DNA of 64,000 bases. Source: Corynebacterium glyciniphilum AJ 3170. Its GTDB lineage: Bacteria; Actinomycetota; Actinomycetes; Mycobacteriales; Mycobacteriaceae. The stretch covers positions 121,927 through 185,926 of the forward strand of contig NZ_VDYZ01000008.1 of NCBI RefSeq assembly GCF_007673095.1, written 5' to 3'. Below are positions 19,131 to 27,019 of the stretch, piece after piece. Both the position numbers and the translations under genes were made by a program. The notes under the pieces are model-generated. The model was not told where the DNA came from. It made no database searches and saw only the letters and a list, made by a program, of their open reading frames with translations. Positions within the stretch are counted from its first letter, which is position 1; every line of letters starts with the position of its first letter.

Positions 19131-19168
19131 ACATATCGCCGACATGTGTTCATATATCGATGATATGT
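19131..19168. promoter_or_regulatory. Pair of TetR-type operators
   Basis: Two 17-bp near-palindromes share one pattern: ACATATCGCCGACATGT at 19131-19147 and ATATATCGATGATATGT at 19152-19168. Aligned, both approach ACATATCG-N-CGATATGT; the first has one symmetric mismatch pair. They sit between the SDR and tetR starts, spaced 21 bases centre to centre, about two helical turns. I infer they bind the adjacent TetR protein and control both directions. Confidence 0.6.
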
Positions 19169-19184
19169 GCGCTACCGTAGCAGC

Positions 19185-19901
19185 ATGAGCAAGGACATGT
19201 CGACAGGCACGAGGGAAAAGTTGATCGCCGCAGCCGCGGACATGATCGCACGCTCCCCTGGCGAAGACTTCTCATTGCGAGCGGTGTGCGAGGTCGTAGG
19301 CGTCAAACTTCCCACCGCTTACCATTTCTTCGGTTCCAAGCAGGGACTCGTCGATGCCGTCGTCGAGCACGGCTTCGACATGTACATCTCAGAGAAACAG
19401 TCCATGGAATGGTCCGGTGATCCGATTCAGGACATCCGCACCGGATGGGACGCTCACGTCGACTTCGGCCTGGCGAATCCAGGCTTCTATGCCCTGATGT
19501 ACGGCAAAGTCCAGCCCGGCCACGCGCCGGCGGCCCAGTCCCGCCCCGACGAGATCCTGCTTGGACTGACAACACAGGCCGCAGAACAGGGGCGACTAAC
19601 TGTTTCTCCGGAACAAGCCAAGGCGCATATCCTGGCGACGAACATCGGCGTCACTCTCCGCCAGATCATCCAGGGCGCTCCGAATCCGTCCCTCTCGGCA
19701 TCTGTCCGCGAGGGAGTCATCAGCGCAATCACCGGTACCGGCGCCCGAGTCGACGACCTGGACAGCCGTGCTCTCTCCACGGCAGCGGAACTCGCCGCCG
19801 CTCACCCAGGCATCCTCGGCACCGCCGAAACCCGGTTGCTGCAGGAATGGCTTCAGCGCCTGAAAGAGAACGTCCCCACCACCCGAGGAGAAACCCCATG
19901 A
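19185..19901 (+). CDS. TetR family transcriptional regulator
   Basis: A 238-residue regulator. HTH at about residues 8-55: REKLIAAAADMIARS, FSLRAVCEVVGVKLPTAYHFF, GSKQGLVDAVV. The remainder is a helical sensor domain (WDAHVDFGLANPGFYALMYG resembles the DUF/TetR_C33-type ligand pocket). I chose the ATG at 19185 because the in-frame GTG at 19167 falls inside an operator; there is no strong ribosome site and a short or absent leader is possible. Divergent from the SDR gene. Its stop overlaps a small membrane-protein gene (ATGA). Confidence 0.87.
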   Translation: MSKDMSTGTREKLIAAAADMIARSPGEDFSLRAVCEVVGVKLPTAYHFFGSKQGLVDAVVEHGFDMYISEKQSMEWSGDPIQDIRTGWDAHVDFGLANPGFYALMYGKVQPGHAPAAQSRPDEILLGLTTQAAEQGRLTVSPEQAKAHILATNIGVTLRQIIQGAPNPSLSASVREGVISAITGTGARVDDLDSRALSTAAELAAAHPGILGTAETRLLQEWLQRLKENVPTTRGETP

Positions 19902-20074
19902 ACCCCGGCACCGTGAACATCATCGCCTGGACTGCTGAGCTCGTTGGGCTGGTCATCGTCCTGCTCGGAGTCCTCAGCGTCCTACCCGACCGATTCCTCG
20001 CCGCCGGTCTGCTGCTGATGGTCATCGGGATTTTCGCCAAACTCCGCGCCAACCGGATGACCCGGAAGGACTGA
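19898..20074 (+). CDS. Small two-helix membrane protein
   Basis: A 58-residue frame whose ATG overlaps the tetR stop and is preceded by CGAGGAGAAACCCC, a good ribosome site. It contains two hydrophobic stretches, about residues 8-29 and 34-48, separated by the charged LPDRF turn, with a basic C-terminus (KLRANRMTRKD). No family recognised. Translational coupling to the regulator is the main evidence that it is real. Confidence 0.6.
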   Translation: MNPGTVNIIAWTAELVGLVIVLLGVLSVLPDRFLAAGLLLMVIGIFAKLRANRMTRKD

Positions 20075-20087
20075 CACACCAGTCGCC

Positions 20088-20783
20088 CTACAGCCTCCGC
20101 CGCGAGACGAACCGGTAGCGGTCGCCGCGAAACGCTGACTCGGTCCACTCCACCGGGCGGTCTCCCTCACCGAACCCGGTGCGATGGACCAGGAGCAGAG
20201 GCAGGCCGGTCGTGACCCCCAGCAGGTCTGCACGCACCGGATTGCATGGGATCGTCTCCACCACGTCCTCGACCTCCACGATCCCCATGCCGTACTCGTC
20301 GGCCAGCATCCGGTACAGCGAGTCCTGGGCCTCCAGTCGTTCGGTCAGCTCCGTGAGGTCGCCCGGCAGATGCACAATCTCGTGCGCCAGCGGTTCGCCG
20401 TCCACCGTGCGCAGCACCTCGAAGCGGGTAATCACGGAGCCTGCGTCAAGCTGCAGGTTCTCCCGCACGGTCTCGGACGCCTCCTCGCAGCGTGCGGACA
20501 CGATCACCCGTCCCGGACGCCACCCCTGGGACACCGCATTGCTGGAGAACGACACCTGAGGGAGCAGCAGCATTTTCGGGGAGGCCACGAAGGTTCCGCG
20601 CCCCTGTGTCCGCTCAAGGCGTCCGTCAGCGACAAGTTCAGCGATCGCCTGCCGCACAGTCGTCCGCGACGTGGAGAAATGCCCGGCGAGTTCACGCTCG
20701 GTGGGTACCGCAGCCCCGGGTTCAAGACCGGCGATGAGCTCGAGGATCTGGTTCTTGACCAGGTAGTACTTGGGCACCTTCAT
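20088..20783 (-). CDS. GntR/HutC family regulator, NagR/DasR-like
   Basis: A 231-residue protein with an N-terminal winged helix (about residues 1-70: VPTERELAGHF, SRTTVRQAIAELVADGRL, RGTFVASPK) and a C-terminal UTRA sensor domain (LTERLEAQDSLYRML, VVETIPCNPVRADLLGV, LLLVHRTGF, FRGDRYRF). This is the architecture of NagR/DasR, which sense amino-sugar phosphates. It is divergent from nagE and two TTGG-CCAA operators lie between them, so it very likely represses the nag genes. I start it at the ATG at 20783, since upstream in-frame codons overlap an operator. Confidence 0.9.
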   Translation of the reverse strand: MKVPKYYLVKNQILELIAGLEPGAAVPTERELAGHFSTSRTTVRQAIAELVADGRLERTQGRGTFVASPKMLLLPQVSFSSNAVSQGWRPGRVIVSARCEEASETVRENLQLDAGSVITRFEVLRTVDGEPLAHEIVHLPGDLTELTERLEAQDSLYRMLADEYGMGIVEVEDVVETIPCNPVRADLLGVTTGLPLLLVHRTGFGEGDRPVEWTESAFRGDRYRFVSRRRL

Positions 20784-20800
20784 GGGTACACCGTAGCTGT

Positions 20801-20816
20801 ATTGGTGTAGACCAAA
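20801..20816. promoter_or_regulatory. DasR/NagR-type operator 1
   Basis: ATTGGTGTAGACCAAA matches the core TTGGT-N-TA-N-ACCAA of DasR-responsive elements, which in Streptomyces centre on TGGTCTAGACCA. It lies 18 bases upstream of the GntR gene start, consistent with autoregulation. Confidence 0.7.
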
Positions 20817-20851
20817 CAATCATCGGTCCAACGTGACCCTTGACACAGTTA

Positions 20852-20867
20852 ATTGGTCTAGTCCAAT
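20852..20867. promoter_or_regulatory. DasR/NagR-type operator 2 and nagE promoter
   Basis: ATTGGTCTAGTCCAAT is a 16-bp near-palindrome of the same type as operator 1. A TTGACA hexamer at 20840-20845 stands just before it and AT-rich CAATATTAT follows, so the operator would cover the core promoter of nagE. The spacing between the two operators is 51 bases. Binding by the adjacent GntR protein is inferred. Confidence 0.7.
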
Positions 20868-20933
20868 ATTATCGGTACTGGTCCAGAGCTGCCCTCCACA
20901 GCCCCGGACACCCCCTGACGCGAGGAGTCTCCC

Positions 20934-23060
20934 GTGACCACCCCAGCCACCACACCAGCTCCCGATCCGGCAGAGCCTGCCGCCGGGAAGAAGCGCAAGG
21001 GCGTGCGCATTCCCGGATTCGCCCAACTGCAACGGCTCGGCAAGAGCCTCATGCTGCCCATCGCGCTGCTCCCGGCAGCCGGTATCCTGCTCCGCCTGGG
21101 GCAGGACGACCTGCTCGGCGGCACCGACATCCCCGTGATCGGGCCGTTCTTCGACTCAATGAGCGCCGCCGGCGACGGACTCTTCGGCAACCTGGCCATC
21201 CTCTTCGCCGTCGGTGTGGCCATCGGCTTCGCGAAGAAGGCCGACGGCTCCACCGCCCTCGCGGCCGTCGCCGGCTACCTGGTGATGACCTCGGTGTTCG
21301 ACACCATGTCCCCCGTCGTCCTCGAAGGTGTCGAGGATGCGGCCGGTGACCAGGCGATGATCGACTACAGCGTCTTCGGCGGAATCATCGTCGGCCTGAT
21401 CACCGCATGGCTATTCGACAAGTACCACGACATCGAACTCCCGCCCTACCTCGGGTTCTTCGGCGGCCGCCGCTTCGTGCCCATCGTCGTCTCCCTGACG
21501 GTGCTGTTCGTCAGCTTCGCGATGGCCTACGTGTATCCGCTGTTCAACAGCGGACTAACCTCCGTCGGTGAGTTCATCGCCGGTTCCGGGGCCCTGGGTG
21601 CCTTCGTCTACGGTTTCGCCAACCGCATGCTGATCCCGCTGGGCCTGCACCACATCCTCAACACCTTCATCTGGTTCATCTACGGCGACTACGAGGGAGC
21701 GAACGGCCTGGTCACCGGTGAACTCAGCCGGTTCGCCGCCGGCGATCCCTCCGCCGGTACGCTGACCTCCGGCTTCTACCCGATCCTCATGTTCGGCCTG
21801 CCCGCCGCCGCCCTGGCAATGATCCACGTCGCCAAGCCGCGGCAGAAGAAGGTCGCCGTCGGCATCTTCTCCGCCGCCGGCCTGACCGCCTTCCTCACCG
21901 GCGTGACGGAACCCCTCGAGTTCGCCTTCATGTTCCTGGCCTTCCCGCTGTACATCATCCATGCCGTGCTCACCGGACTCTCCCTGGCGGTGGCCAACGT
22001 CCTGGACGTGCACCTGGGCTTCTCCTTCTCCGCCGGGCTGATCGACCTGCTGCTCTACGGCACGGCCCCGGCCGCACACAACATTCCGTTGCTGGTCGTC
22101 CAGGGGCTCATCTTCGCCGTGCTGTACTACGTGATGTTCCGGTTCGCGATCACGCGGTGGAACCTGCGCACGCCGGGCCGTGCACCGGACGAGGAGTTCG
22201 AGGCGTCCGAAGCCTCCCAGTCGTCGGACGGAACCTCTGCCGGCTCCGAGCGTGCCGAACAGCTCATCGCCGCTTTCGGTGGCCGGGACAACCTCGTCGG
22301 CGTGGACGCCTGCATCACCCGCCTACGCATGGAGGTCGCCGACAAGGACGCCGTCGACAAGGGTGCGCTGCAGTCCCTCGGCGCAGCCGGTGTCATGGAG
22401 GTCGGCAACAACGTCCAGGCCGTCTTCGGCACCCAGTCGGACGTCCTGAAGGACGAGATCAAGGCCGCACTCGCCGGGCCTGTCCCCGCAGAGTCCCCCG
22501 CACCGGTCACCGAGCCCGTCGTCGCACCGGTCGAACAGGAGACCGCCGCCGAGACCGAAGAGGCCGACACGCTCCCCGAACCCACCCTGGTGCGTGCGCC
22601 GATCCAGGGCCGCACCGTCGCCCTGTCCGAGGTCCCGGACAAGACCTTCGCCGCCGGCACCGTCGGCCCGGGTCTGGCCATCGAGCCCGCCGGCAGTGCC
22701 GGCAGCGCCGACATTGTCGAGGCCGTCGCGCCGGTCTCCGGCAAGCTCATGCAGCTGCTGCCGCACGCCTACGCGATCATGACCGACGACAAGACCGCCG
22801 TCCTCGTCCACCTCGGTCTCGACACCGTGAAGCTCAAGGGTGAGGGGTTCACCGCCCACGCCGCCAAGGGCGACCGTGTCGTCGCCGGACAGCCGATCAT
22901 CACCTACGACGTCGCCGCCGTCGCCGCGACCGGGTACCCCACCGTCGTGCCCGTCGTCGTCATGGACGCCCGCGGCGCCACCGTCGACGAGCTCGCCGAC
23001 ACCCCCGCCCCGGTGTCCTCGATGCGCCCGCTGTTCACCGTCACCAAGAAGAAGAAGTAG
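20934..23060 (+). CDS. nagE: PTS N-acetylglucosamine-specific EIICBA
   Basis: A 708-residue fused phosphotransferase permease. The membrane EIIC domain spans about residues 20-410, starting with GFAQLQRLGKSLMLPIALLPAAG and containing GLHHILNTFIW and GVTEPLEFAFMF. EIIB follows a linker, with phospho-Cys460 in VDACITRL. EIIA is C-terminal with APVSGKLM and the phospho-His626 in VLVHLGLDTVKL. The gene starts at GTG with GGAG upstream. It imports and phosphorylates GlcNAc to GlcNAc-6-phosphate, used by the next two genes. Glucose/glucosamine transport is the alternative, but nagB and nagA in the same run settle it. Confidence 0.92.
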   Translation: MTTPATTPAPDPAEPAAGKKRKGVRIPGFAQLQRLGKSLMLPIALLPAAGILLRLGQDDLLGGTDIPVIGPFFDSMSAAGDGLFGNLAILFAVGVAIGFAKKADGSTALAAVAGYLVMTSVFDTMSPVVLEGVEDAAGDQAMIDYSVFGGIIVGLITAWLFDKYHDIELPPYLGFFGGRRFVPIVVSLTVLFVSFAMAYVYPLFNSGLTSVGEFIAGSGALGAFVYGFANRMLIPLGLHHILNTFIWFIYGDYEGANGLVTGELSRFAAGDPSAGTLTSGFYPILMFGLPAAALAMIHVAKPRQKKVAVGIFSAAGLTAFLTGVTEPLEFAFMFLAFPLYIIHAVLTGLSLAVANVLDVHLGFSFSAGLIDLLLYGTAPAAHNIPLLVVQGLIFAVLYYVMFRFAITRWNLRTPGRAPDEEFEASEASQSSDGTSAGSERAEQLIAAFGGRDNLVGVDACITRLRMEVADKDAVDKGALQSLGAAGVMEVGNNVQAVFGTQSDVLKDEIKAALAGPVPAESPAPVTEPVVAPVEQETAAETEEADTLPEPTLVRAPIQGRTVALSEVPDKTFAAGTVGPGLAIEPAGSAGSADIVEAVAPVSGKLMQLLPHAYAIMTDDKTAVLVHLGLDTVKLKGEGFTAHAAKGDRVVAGQPIITYDVAAVAATGYPTVVPVVVMDARGATVDELADTPAPVSSMRPLFTVTKKKK

Positions 23061-23068
23061 GGACTCCC

Positions 23069-23854
23069 ATGGAAATCGTCATCCTCCCGGACGCCGACGC
23101 CGCCGGCGAGCTCGCCGCAGACGCCGTGACCGCACTGATCGACCGCACGCCCGACGCCGTCCTCGGCCTCGCGACCGGTTCCTCCCCTCTGCCGATCTAC
23201 GACAACCTCGCCGCACGCAACGACGCCGGGGAGATCTCCTTCGCCAGAGCCCGGGCATTCACCCTCGACGAGTACGTCGGTCTCGACGCCGGGCACCCTG
23301 AGCGGTACGCCAACGTCATCCACAAGGAGTTCACCTCACGGGTCGACTTCGAGCCCGGGTCCGTCCAGGGCCCCAACGGCCTGGCGACCGACATTCCAGC
23401 CGCCTGCCAGAGCTACGAGGACGCCATCCGCGCCGCGGGCGGGGTGGACCTGCAGATCCTGGGCATCGGCACCGACGGCCACATCGCCTTCAATGAACCT
23501 GGTTCCTCCCTGGCCTCCCGCACCCGCATCAAGACCCTGACCCGCCAGACCCGCATCGACAACGCCCGCTTCTTCGACGACGATCTCGACCAGGTCCCCA
23601 CCCAGTGCCTCACCCAGGGGCTCGGGACCATCATGGAGGCGCGCCACATCGTGCTCGTCGCCACCGGGCAGAACAAGGCCGAGGCCGTCCACCAGCTGGC
23701 GGAAGGCGGCGTCAGCGCCCTGTGGCCGGCGACGATCCTGCAGCACCACCCGCACGTCTCCGTCCTGGTCGACGAGGCGGCCGCAGGACGCCTCCAACTG
23801 GCGAACTACTACCGCCAGACCTACGCCGCCAAGCCCGTCTGGCAGGGGTTGTGA
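23069..23854 (+). CDS. nagB: Glucosamine-6-phosphate deaminase
   Basis: A 261-residue NagB converting glucosamine-6-phosphate to fructose-6-phosphate and ammonia. Signature segments: LGLATGSSPLPIYDNL, FTLDEYVGL, LGIGTDGHIAFNEPGSSL with the catalytic Asp/His, and SALWPATILQHHPHVSVLVDE. It starts eight bases after nagE and overlaps nagA by GTGA, so the three genes form one operon. The length matches the family; the C-terminal allosteric tail of long NagB forms is not evident. Confidence 0.93.
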   Translation: MEIVILPDADAAGELAADAVTALIDRTPDAVLGLATGSSPLPIYDNLAARNDAGEISFARARAFTLDEYVGLDAGHPERYANVIHKEFTSRVDFEPGSVQGPNGLATDIPAACQSYEDAIRAAGGVDLQILGIGTDGHIAFNEPGSSLASRTRIKTLTRQTRIDNARFFDDDLDQVPTQCLTQGLGTIMEARHIVLVATGQNKAEAVHQLAEGGVSALWPATILQHHPHVSVLVDEAAAGRLQLANYYRQTYAAKPVWQGL

Positions 23855-25017
23855 GCGTGCTCGTCACCGCGGACGTCCTGGTCACCGGTGAGGAGGTGCT
23901 ACGTCCCGGTTGGATGGAGATCACCGGCGGCACCGTCACCGCTCTCGGCCGGGGCGAGCCGCCGCGGCCCACCACAGACGGTGACCTGGCGTTCGGCGCG
24001 GCAACCGTCGTCCCCGGGTTCGTCGACATGCACGTCCACGGTGGTGGCGGCGGCGCATTCCCCGTCGCCACCGACGAGGAGACCGCGACCGCCGTCGCGA
24101 TGCACGCCGCCCACGGGACGACCACGATCATGGCCTCCCTGGTCTCCGCCCACCCCGGGGAACTGCTCCGCGAGGTCGACGTGCTGTCCGGGCACGTCCG
24201 CGACGGTCTGGTCGGTGGCATCCACCTCGAAGGGCCGTGGCTGGCACCGTCGAAGAAGGGCGCACACGACCCCACGGCACTGCGTCAGCCCGGGCATCCG
24301 GACGCCGGGGAGCTCCGCCGGGTCCTCGACACCGCCCGCGGTACCGTGCGCATGGTCACCCTCGCCCCGGAACTGGACGGGGCTCTGGACGCCGTCCGGC
24401 AGGTCGTCGACGCCGGTGCGGTCGCCGCCGTCGGACACACCGACGCCTCCTACGAGCAGACGCTCTCCGCCATTGACGCCGGCGCACGGGTGGGCACCCA
24501 CCTGTTCAACGCGATGCGCCCGGTCCACCACCGAGAGCCCGGGCCCGTCACCGCGCTGGTCGAAGACCCGCGGGTCACCGTGGAGATGATCGGCGACGGG
24601 GTGCACCTGCACCCCTCGCTCTACCGTGGCGTCTGTGACCTCGTCGGACCAGACCGGGTCACTCTCGTCACCGATGCCATGGCCGCCGCCGGCATGCCCG
24701 ACGGCAGCTACCGGCTCGGCACACTCGGCGTCGACGTGTCCGGCGGCGTCGCACACGTGGCGGGCACCGACACGATCGCCGGCAGTACCGCCACCATGGA
24801 CCAGCTCTTCCGGTTCGCCGTCCGCCACAGTTGCGCGGGTCCCGACGCAGCACTGCTGCAGGCGGTCCGTCAGACCTCGGTGAACCCGGCGCGGACAGTG
24901 GGCTTCCCCACCGTGGGCCTGCGTGTCGGGGGACGCGCGGACGTGGTCGTCCTGGACGCCGGTCTGCAGGTCACCACCGTTCTCCGGGGTGGAGAGGTCA
25001 TTTCCCCGCGTTCTTGA
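23851..25017 (+). CDS. nagA: N-acetylglucosamine-6-phosphate deacetylase
   Basis: A 388-residue amidohydrolase-fold enzyme. FVDMHVHGGGGGAFPV, GIHLEGPWLAPSKKGAHDP, VGHTDASYEQ, THLFNAMRPVHHREPG and VTDAMAAAGMPDGSY are the NagA signatures, including the metal-binding Glu and His and the catalytic Asp. GTG start overlapping the nagB stop; a second GTG two codons on is possible. The product feeds NagB. Its last 20 bases overlap the convergent acyl-CoA dehydrogenase gene. Confidence 0.92.
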   Translation: MSVLVTADVLVTGEEVLRPGWMEITGGTVTALGRGEPPRPTTDGDLAFGAATVVPGFVDMHVHGGGGGAFPVATDEETATAVAMHAAHGTTTIMASLVSAHPGELLREVDVLSGHVRDGLVGGIHLEGPWLAPSKKGAHDPTALRQPGHPDAGELRRVLDTARGTVRMVTLAPELDGALDAVRQVVDAGAVAAVGHTDASYEQTLSAIDAGARVGTHLFNAMRPVHHREPGPVTALVEDPRVTVEMIGDGVHLHPSLYRGVCDLVGPDRVTLVTDAMAAAGMPDGSYRLGTLGVDVSGGVAHVAGTDTIAGSTATMDQLFRFAVRHSCAGPDAALLQAVRQTSVNPARTVGFPTVGLRVGGRADVVVLDAGLQVTTVLRGGEVISPRS

Positions 25018-26164
25018 GCAACTGGCGGGCCAGCACCAGCTTCTGGACCTCGCTGGTTCCCTCGTAGATCCGGAACAGGCGGGCGGCCCGGTAGAATCGT
25101 TCCACCGGCACGGTGCGCATGTACCCCATGCCGCCGTGGATCTGGACGCCCCGGTCGGCGACCCGGCCGAGCATCTCACTGGCGTAGAGCTTCGACGCCG
25201 ACGGGCCGAGCTTGCGGTCGGTGCCGTCGCGGTAGTCGCGGGCGGCGTCCAGGGCGAGTGCCCGGGCGGCACGGAGTTCGGCGTAGGACTCCCCGATCAT
25301 CCCCTGGACCAGCTGGAATGTCCCGATGGGCTGCCCACCCTGGGTGGCGGTCGCGGCATGCTGCACCGATTCGTCGAGAATGCGCTGGGCCTGGCCCACA
25401 CAGATCGCGGAGATGTGCAGCCGGCCCTTCGCCAGGGACGCCATCGCCGCCCGGAATCCTCCCTCCTCCTGCCCACCGATCAGTCGGTCGGCGTCGACCA
25501 CGACGTCGTCGAAGAACAGCTCACTGGTCCAGGCGCCTTCCTGGCCCATCTTCCGGTCATGCGGGCCTACGGTCACGCCGGGCGCGTCGGTGTCCACGAG
25601 GAACGCCGAGATCCCTTTTGTCCCGCTGGCGGACGGGTCCGTCCGGGCGAAGACGACCAGCACCTGCGACAACTGGGCGTTCGTGATGAAGCGTTTCGAC
25701 CCGTTGATCCGGTAGGTCGAGCCTTCCTTCACTGCGGTGGTGCGCATCCCTCCCGGGTCGGATCCCGCACCGTCCTCGGTCAGGGCGAAGGAGGCTACGA
25801 CCTCGCCGGAGGCGAGCTTCGGCAGCCACGCCTGTTTCTGCTCCTCGGTACCGTAGTTGACCAGCACCTGGCCGGCGATGCCGTTGTTCGTGCCGAAGAG
25901 GGAGCGGAACGCCGGGGTGGTGTATCCGAGCTCCATGGCCAGCTGCACGTCCTGCACCGGGTCGAGACCTAGCCCGCCGTACTCCTCAGGGATGGCCCAG
26001 CCGAACAGGCCCATCTGACGGGAGTCGGCGATGAGTTCATCGGGTATCCGGTCGTCCTGCTCGATCTGCTCTTCCAGGGGGATGACCCGGTCGTGGACGA
26101 AGTCGCGCACCGCGTCGAGAATGTCCTTGAAGTCATCGGCGTCTACTGCACCTGCTGCTGTCAT
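24998..26164 (-). CDS. Acyl-CoA dehydrogenase
   Basis: A 388-residue FAD enzyme of the ACAD family. PEEYGGLGLD, FALTEDGAGSDPGGM for the FAD/substrate loop, GSKRFITNA, GRLHISAICVGQAQRIL, QIHGGMGYMRTVPVERFYRAARLFRIYEGTSEVQ with the catalytic Glu in YEGT are all visible. The last motif is typical of short/branched-chain and glutaryl-type ACADs. The ATG at 26164 is preceded by GGAGAGG. A perfect 16-bp palindrome lies 21 bases upstream. It stands alone, converging on nagA with a 20-base overlap, so its partner electron-transfer or thioester genes are not in this window. Confidence 0.9.
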   Translation of the reverse strand: MTAAGAVDADDFKDILDAVRDFVHDRVIPLEEQIEQDDRIPDELIADSRQMGLFGWAIPEEYGGLGLDPVQDVQLAMELGYTTPAFRSLFGTNNGIAGQVLVNYGTEEQKQAWLPKLASGEVVASFALTEDGAGSDPGGMRTTAVKEGSTYRINGSKRFITNAQLSQVLVVFARTDPSASGTKGISAFLVDTDAPGVTVGPHDRKMGQEGAWTSELFFDDVVVDADRLIGGQEEGGFRAAMASLAKGRLHISAICVGQAQRILDESVQHAATATQGGQPIGTFQLVQGMIGESYAELRAARALALDAARDYRDGTDRKLGPSASKLYASEMLGRVADRGVQIHGGMGYMRTVPVERFYRAARLFRIYEGTSEVQKLVLARQLLKNAGK

Positions 26165-26184
26165 CGTCGTTCCTCTCCATAACA

Positions 26185-26200
26185 AATACTCAGTAGTATT
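26185..26200. promoter_or_regulatory. 16-bp palindrome upstream of the acyl-CoA dehydrogenase
   Basis: AATACTCAGTAGTATT is a perfect inverted repeat with a 4-base centre, located 21-36 bases upstream of the dehydrogenase ATG. This matches the size and AT-rich arms of TetR-family fatty-acid repressor sites. No candidate regulator for it is adjacent. Confidence 0.5.
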
Positions 26201-26311
26201 CATCATAGAACCCCGTGACGCCGCACTGCCCACGTGCGGTCATGCGGGCGTACCGGATCCGACCATGCCTCGGCAGTGACGGACCGCTTTCGGCACGCTC
26301 CCACGGACGGC

Positions 26312-26330
26312 GATCCGCTCACAGCGGATC
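26312..26330. promoter_or_regulatory. 19-bp perfect inverted repeat with ClgR-like core, upstream of clpP pair
   Basis: GATCCGCT, a 3-base centre CAC, then AGCGGATC form a perfect repeat ending 55 bases before the first clpP paralogue. Its centre CGCTCACAGCG fits the CGCYNANRGCG core that I recall for corynebacterial ClgR sites, though the flanks differ from that consensus. A ClgR/PopR-like gene lies at the other end of the clpP pair, so autoregulated activation is a reasonable reading. Confidence 0.55.
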
Positions 26331-26385
26331 CGCTGTCGGCAGCAGGCCATTGCCCGGCGCCGCGGTCGTGCGCAGTGTGGTCACC

Positions 26386-27018
26386 ATGTCAGAGAACAAC
26401 CCGGACCCCACCCGCATTCTGGACCAGGAGATCTACCGCGACCTCTATGAACGTCGCGTCGTCGTCCTCGGTGACGCCCTGGAACAGGACACCTCCAACC
26501 GCCTGTGCACCTCCCTGCTGCTCCTCGCCTCCCGCGACGCCACGGCGGACATCGTCCTGCTCATCAACTCCCCCGGCGGCTCCGTCCCCGGCATGCTCGC
26601 CATACGCGACACCATGCGCGGCATCCCCAATGACGTCGCCACCGTGAACATCGGCATGGCCTACAGCGCCGGGCAATTCCTGCTCTCCGCCGGAACCCCC
26701 GGTAAACGTTTCGCCCTACCGCACGCCAAGGTGCTGCTGCACCAGGGCTCCGGCGGCATCGGAGGCTCCGCACAGGACATCGAGATCCAGGCCGCCGACA
26801 TGCGGCACACCCGCGACACCGTCCTGACCTGCATCGCCGACGACACCGGCCAACCCCTCGACAAAGTCACCCGCGACTCCCTCCGCGACCGCTGGTTCAC
26901 CGCCGAAGAAGCGAAGGACTACGGTTTCATCGACCGGGTCACCGACGACCTCACCCTGATCACCGGCCCGGACGGACTGACGACCCGGCGCACGACACTC
27001 GGCCTGGGGGTGAACTGA
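26386..27018 (+). CDS. clpP: ClpP-type serine protease subunit, catalytically intact
   Basis: A 210-residue ClpP paralogue. LINSPGGSVPGMLAIRDTM gives the oxyanion-hole region. The triad is Ser94 (GMAYSAG), His119 (VLLHQG) and Asp168 (LRDRWF); the spacings of 25 and 49 residues equal those of E. coli ClpP. AYSAG instead of AASMG and the absence of the usual HQPSGGxQG form mark it as a divergent paralogue rather than a housekeeping ClpP1/ClpP2, which are expected elsewhere with clpX or tig. I take the ATG at 26386; the frame is open upstream but passes through the palindrome. The next clpP-like gene begins one base after its stop. Confidence 0.88.
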   Translation: MSENNPDPTRILDQEIYRDLYERRVVVLGDALEQDTSNRLCTSLLLLASRDATADIVLLINSPGGSVPGMLAIRDTMRGIPNDVATVNIGMAYSAGQFLLSAGTPGKRFALPHAKVLLHQGSGGIGGSAQDIEIQAADMRHTRDTVLTCIADDTGQPLDKVTRDSLRDRWFTAEEAKDYGFIDRVTDDLTLITGPDGLTTRRTTLGLGVN

Positions 27019-27019
27019 C

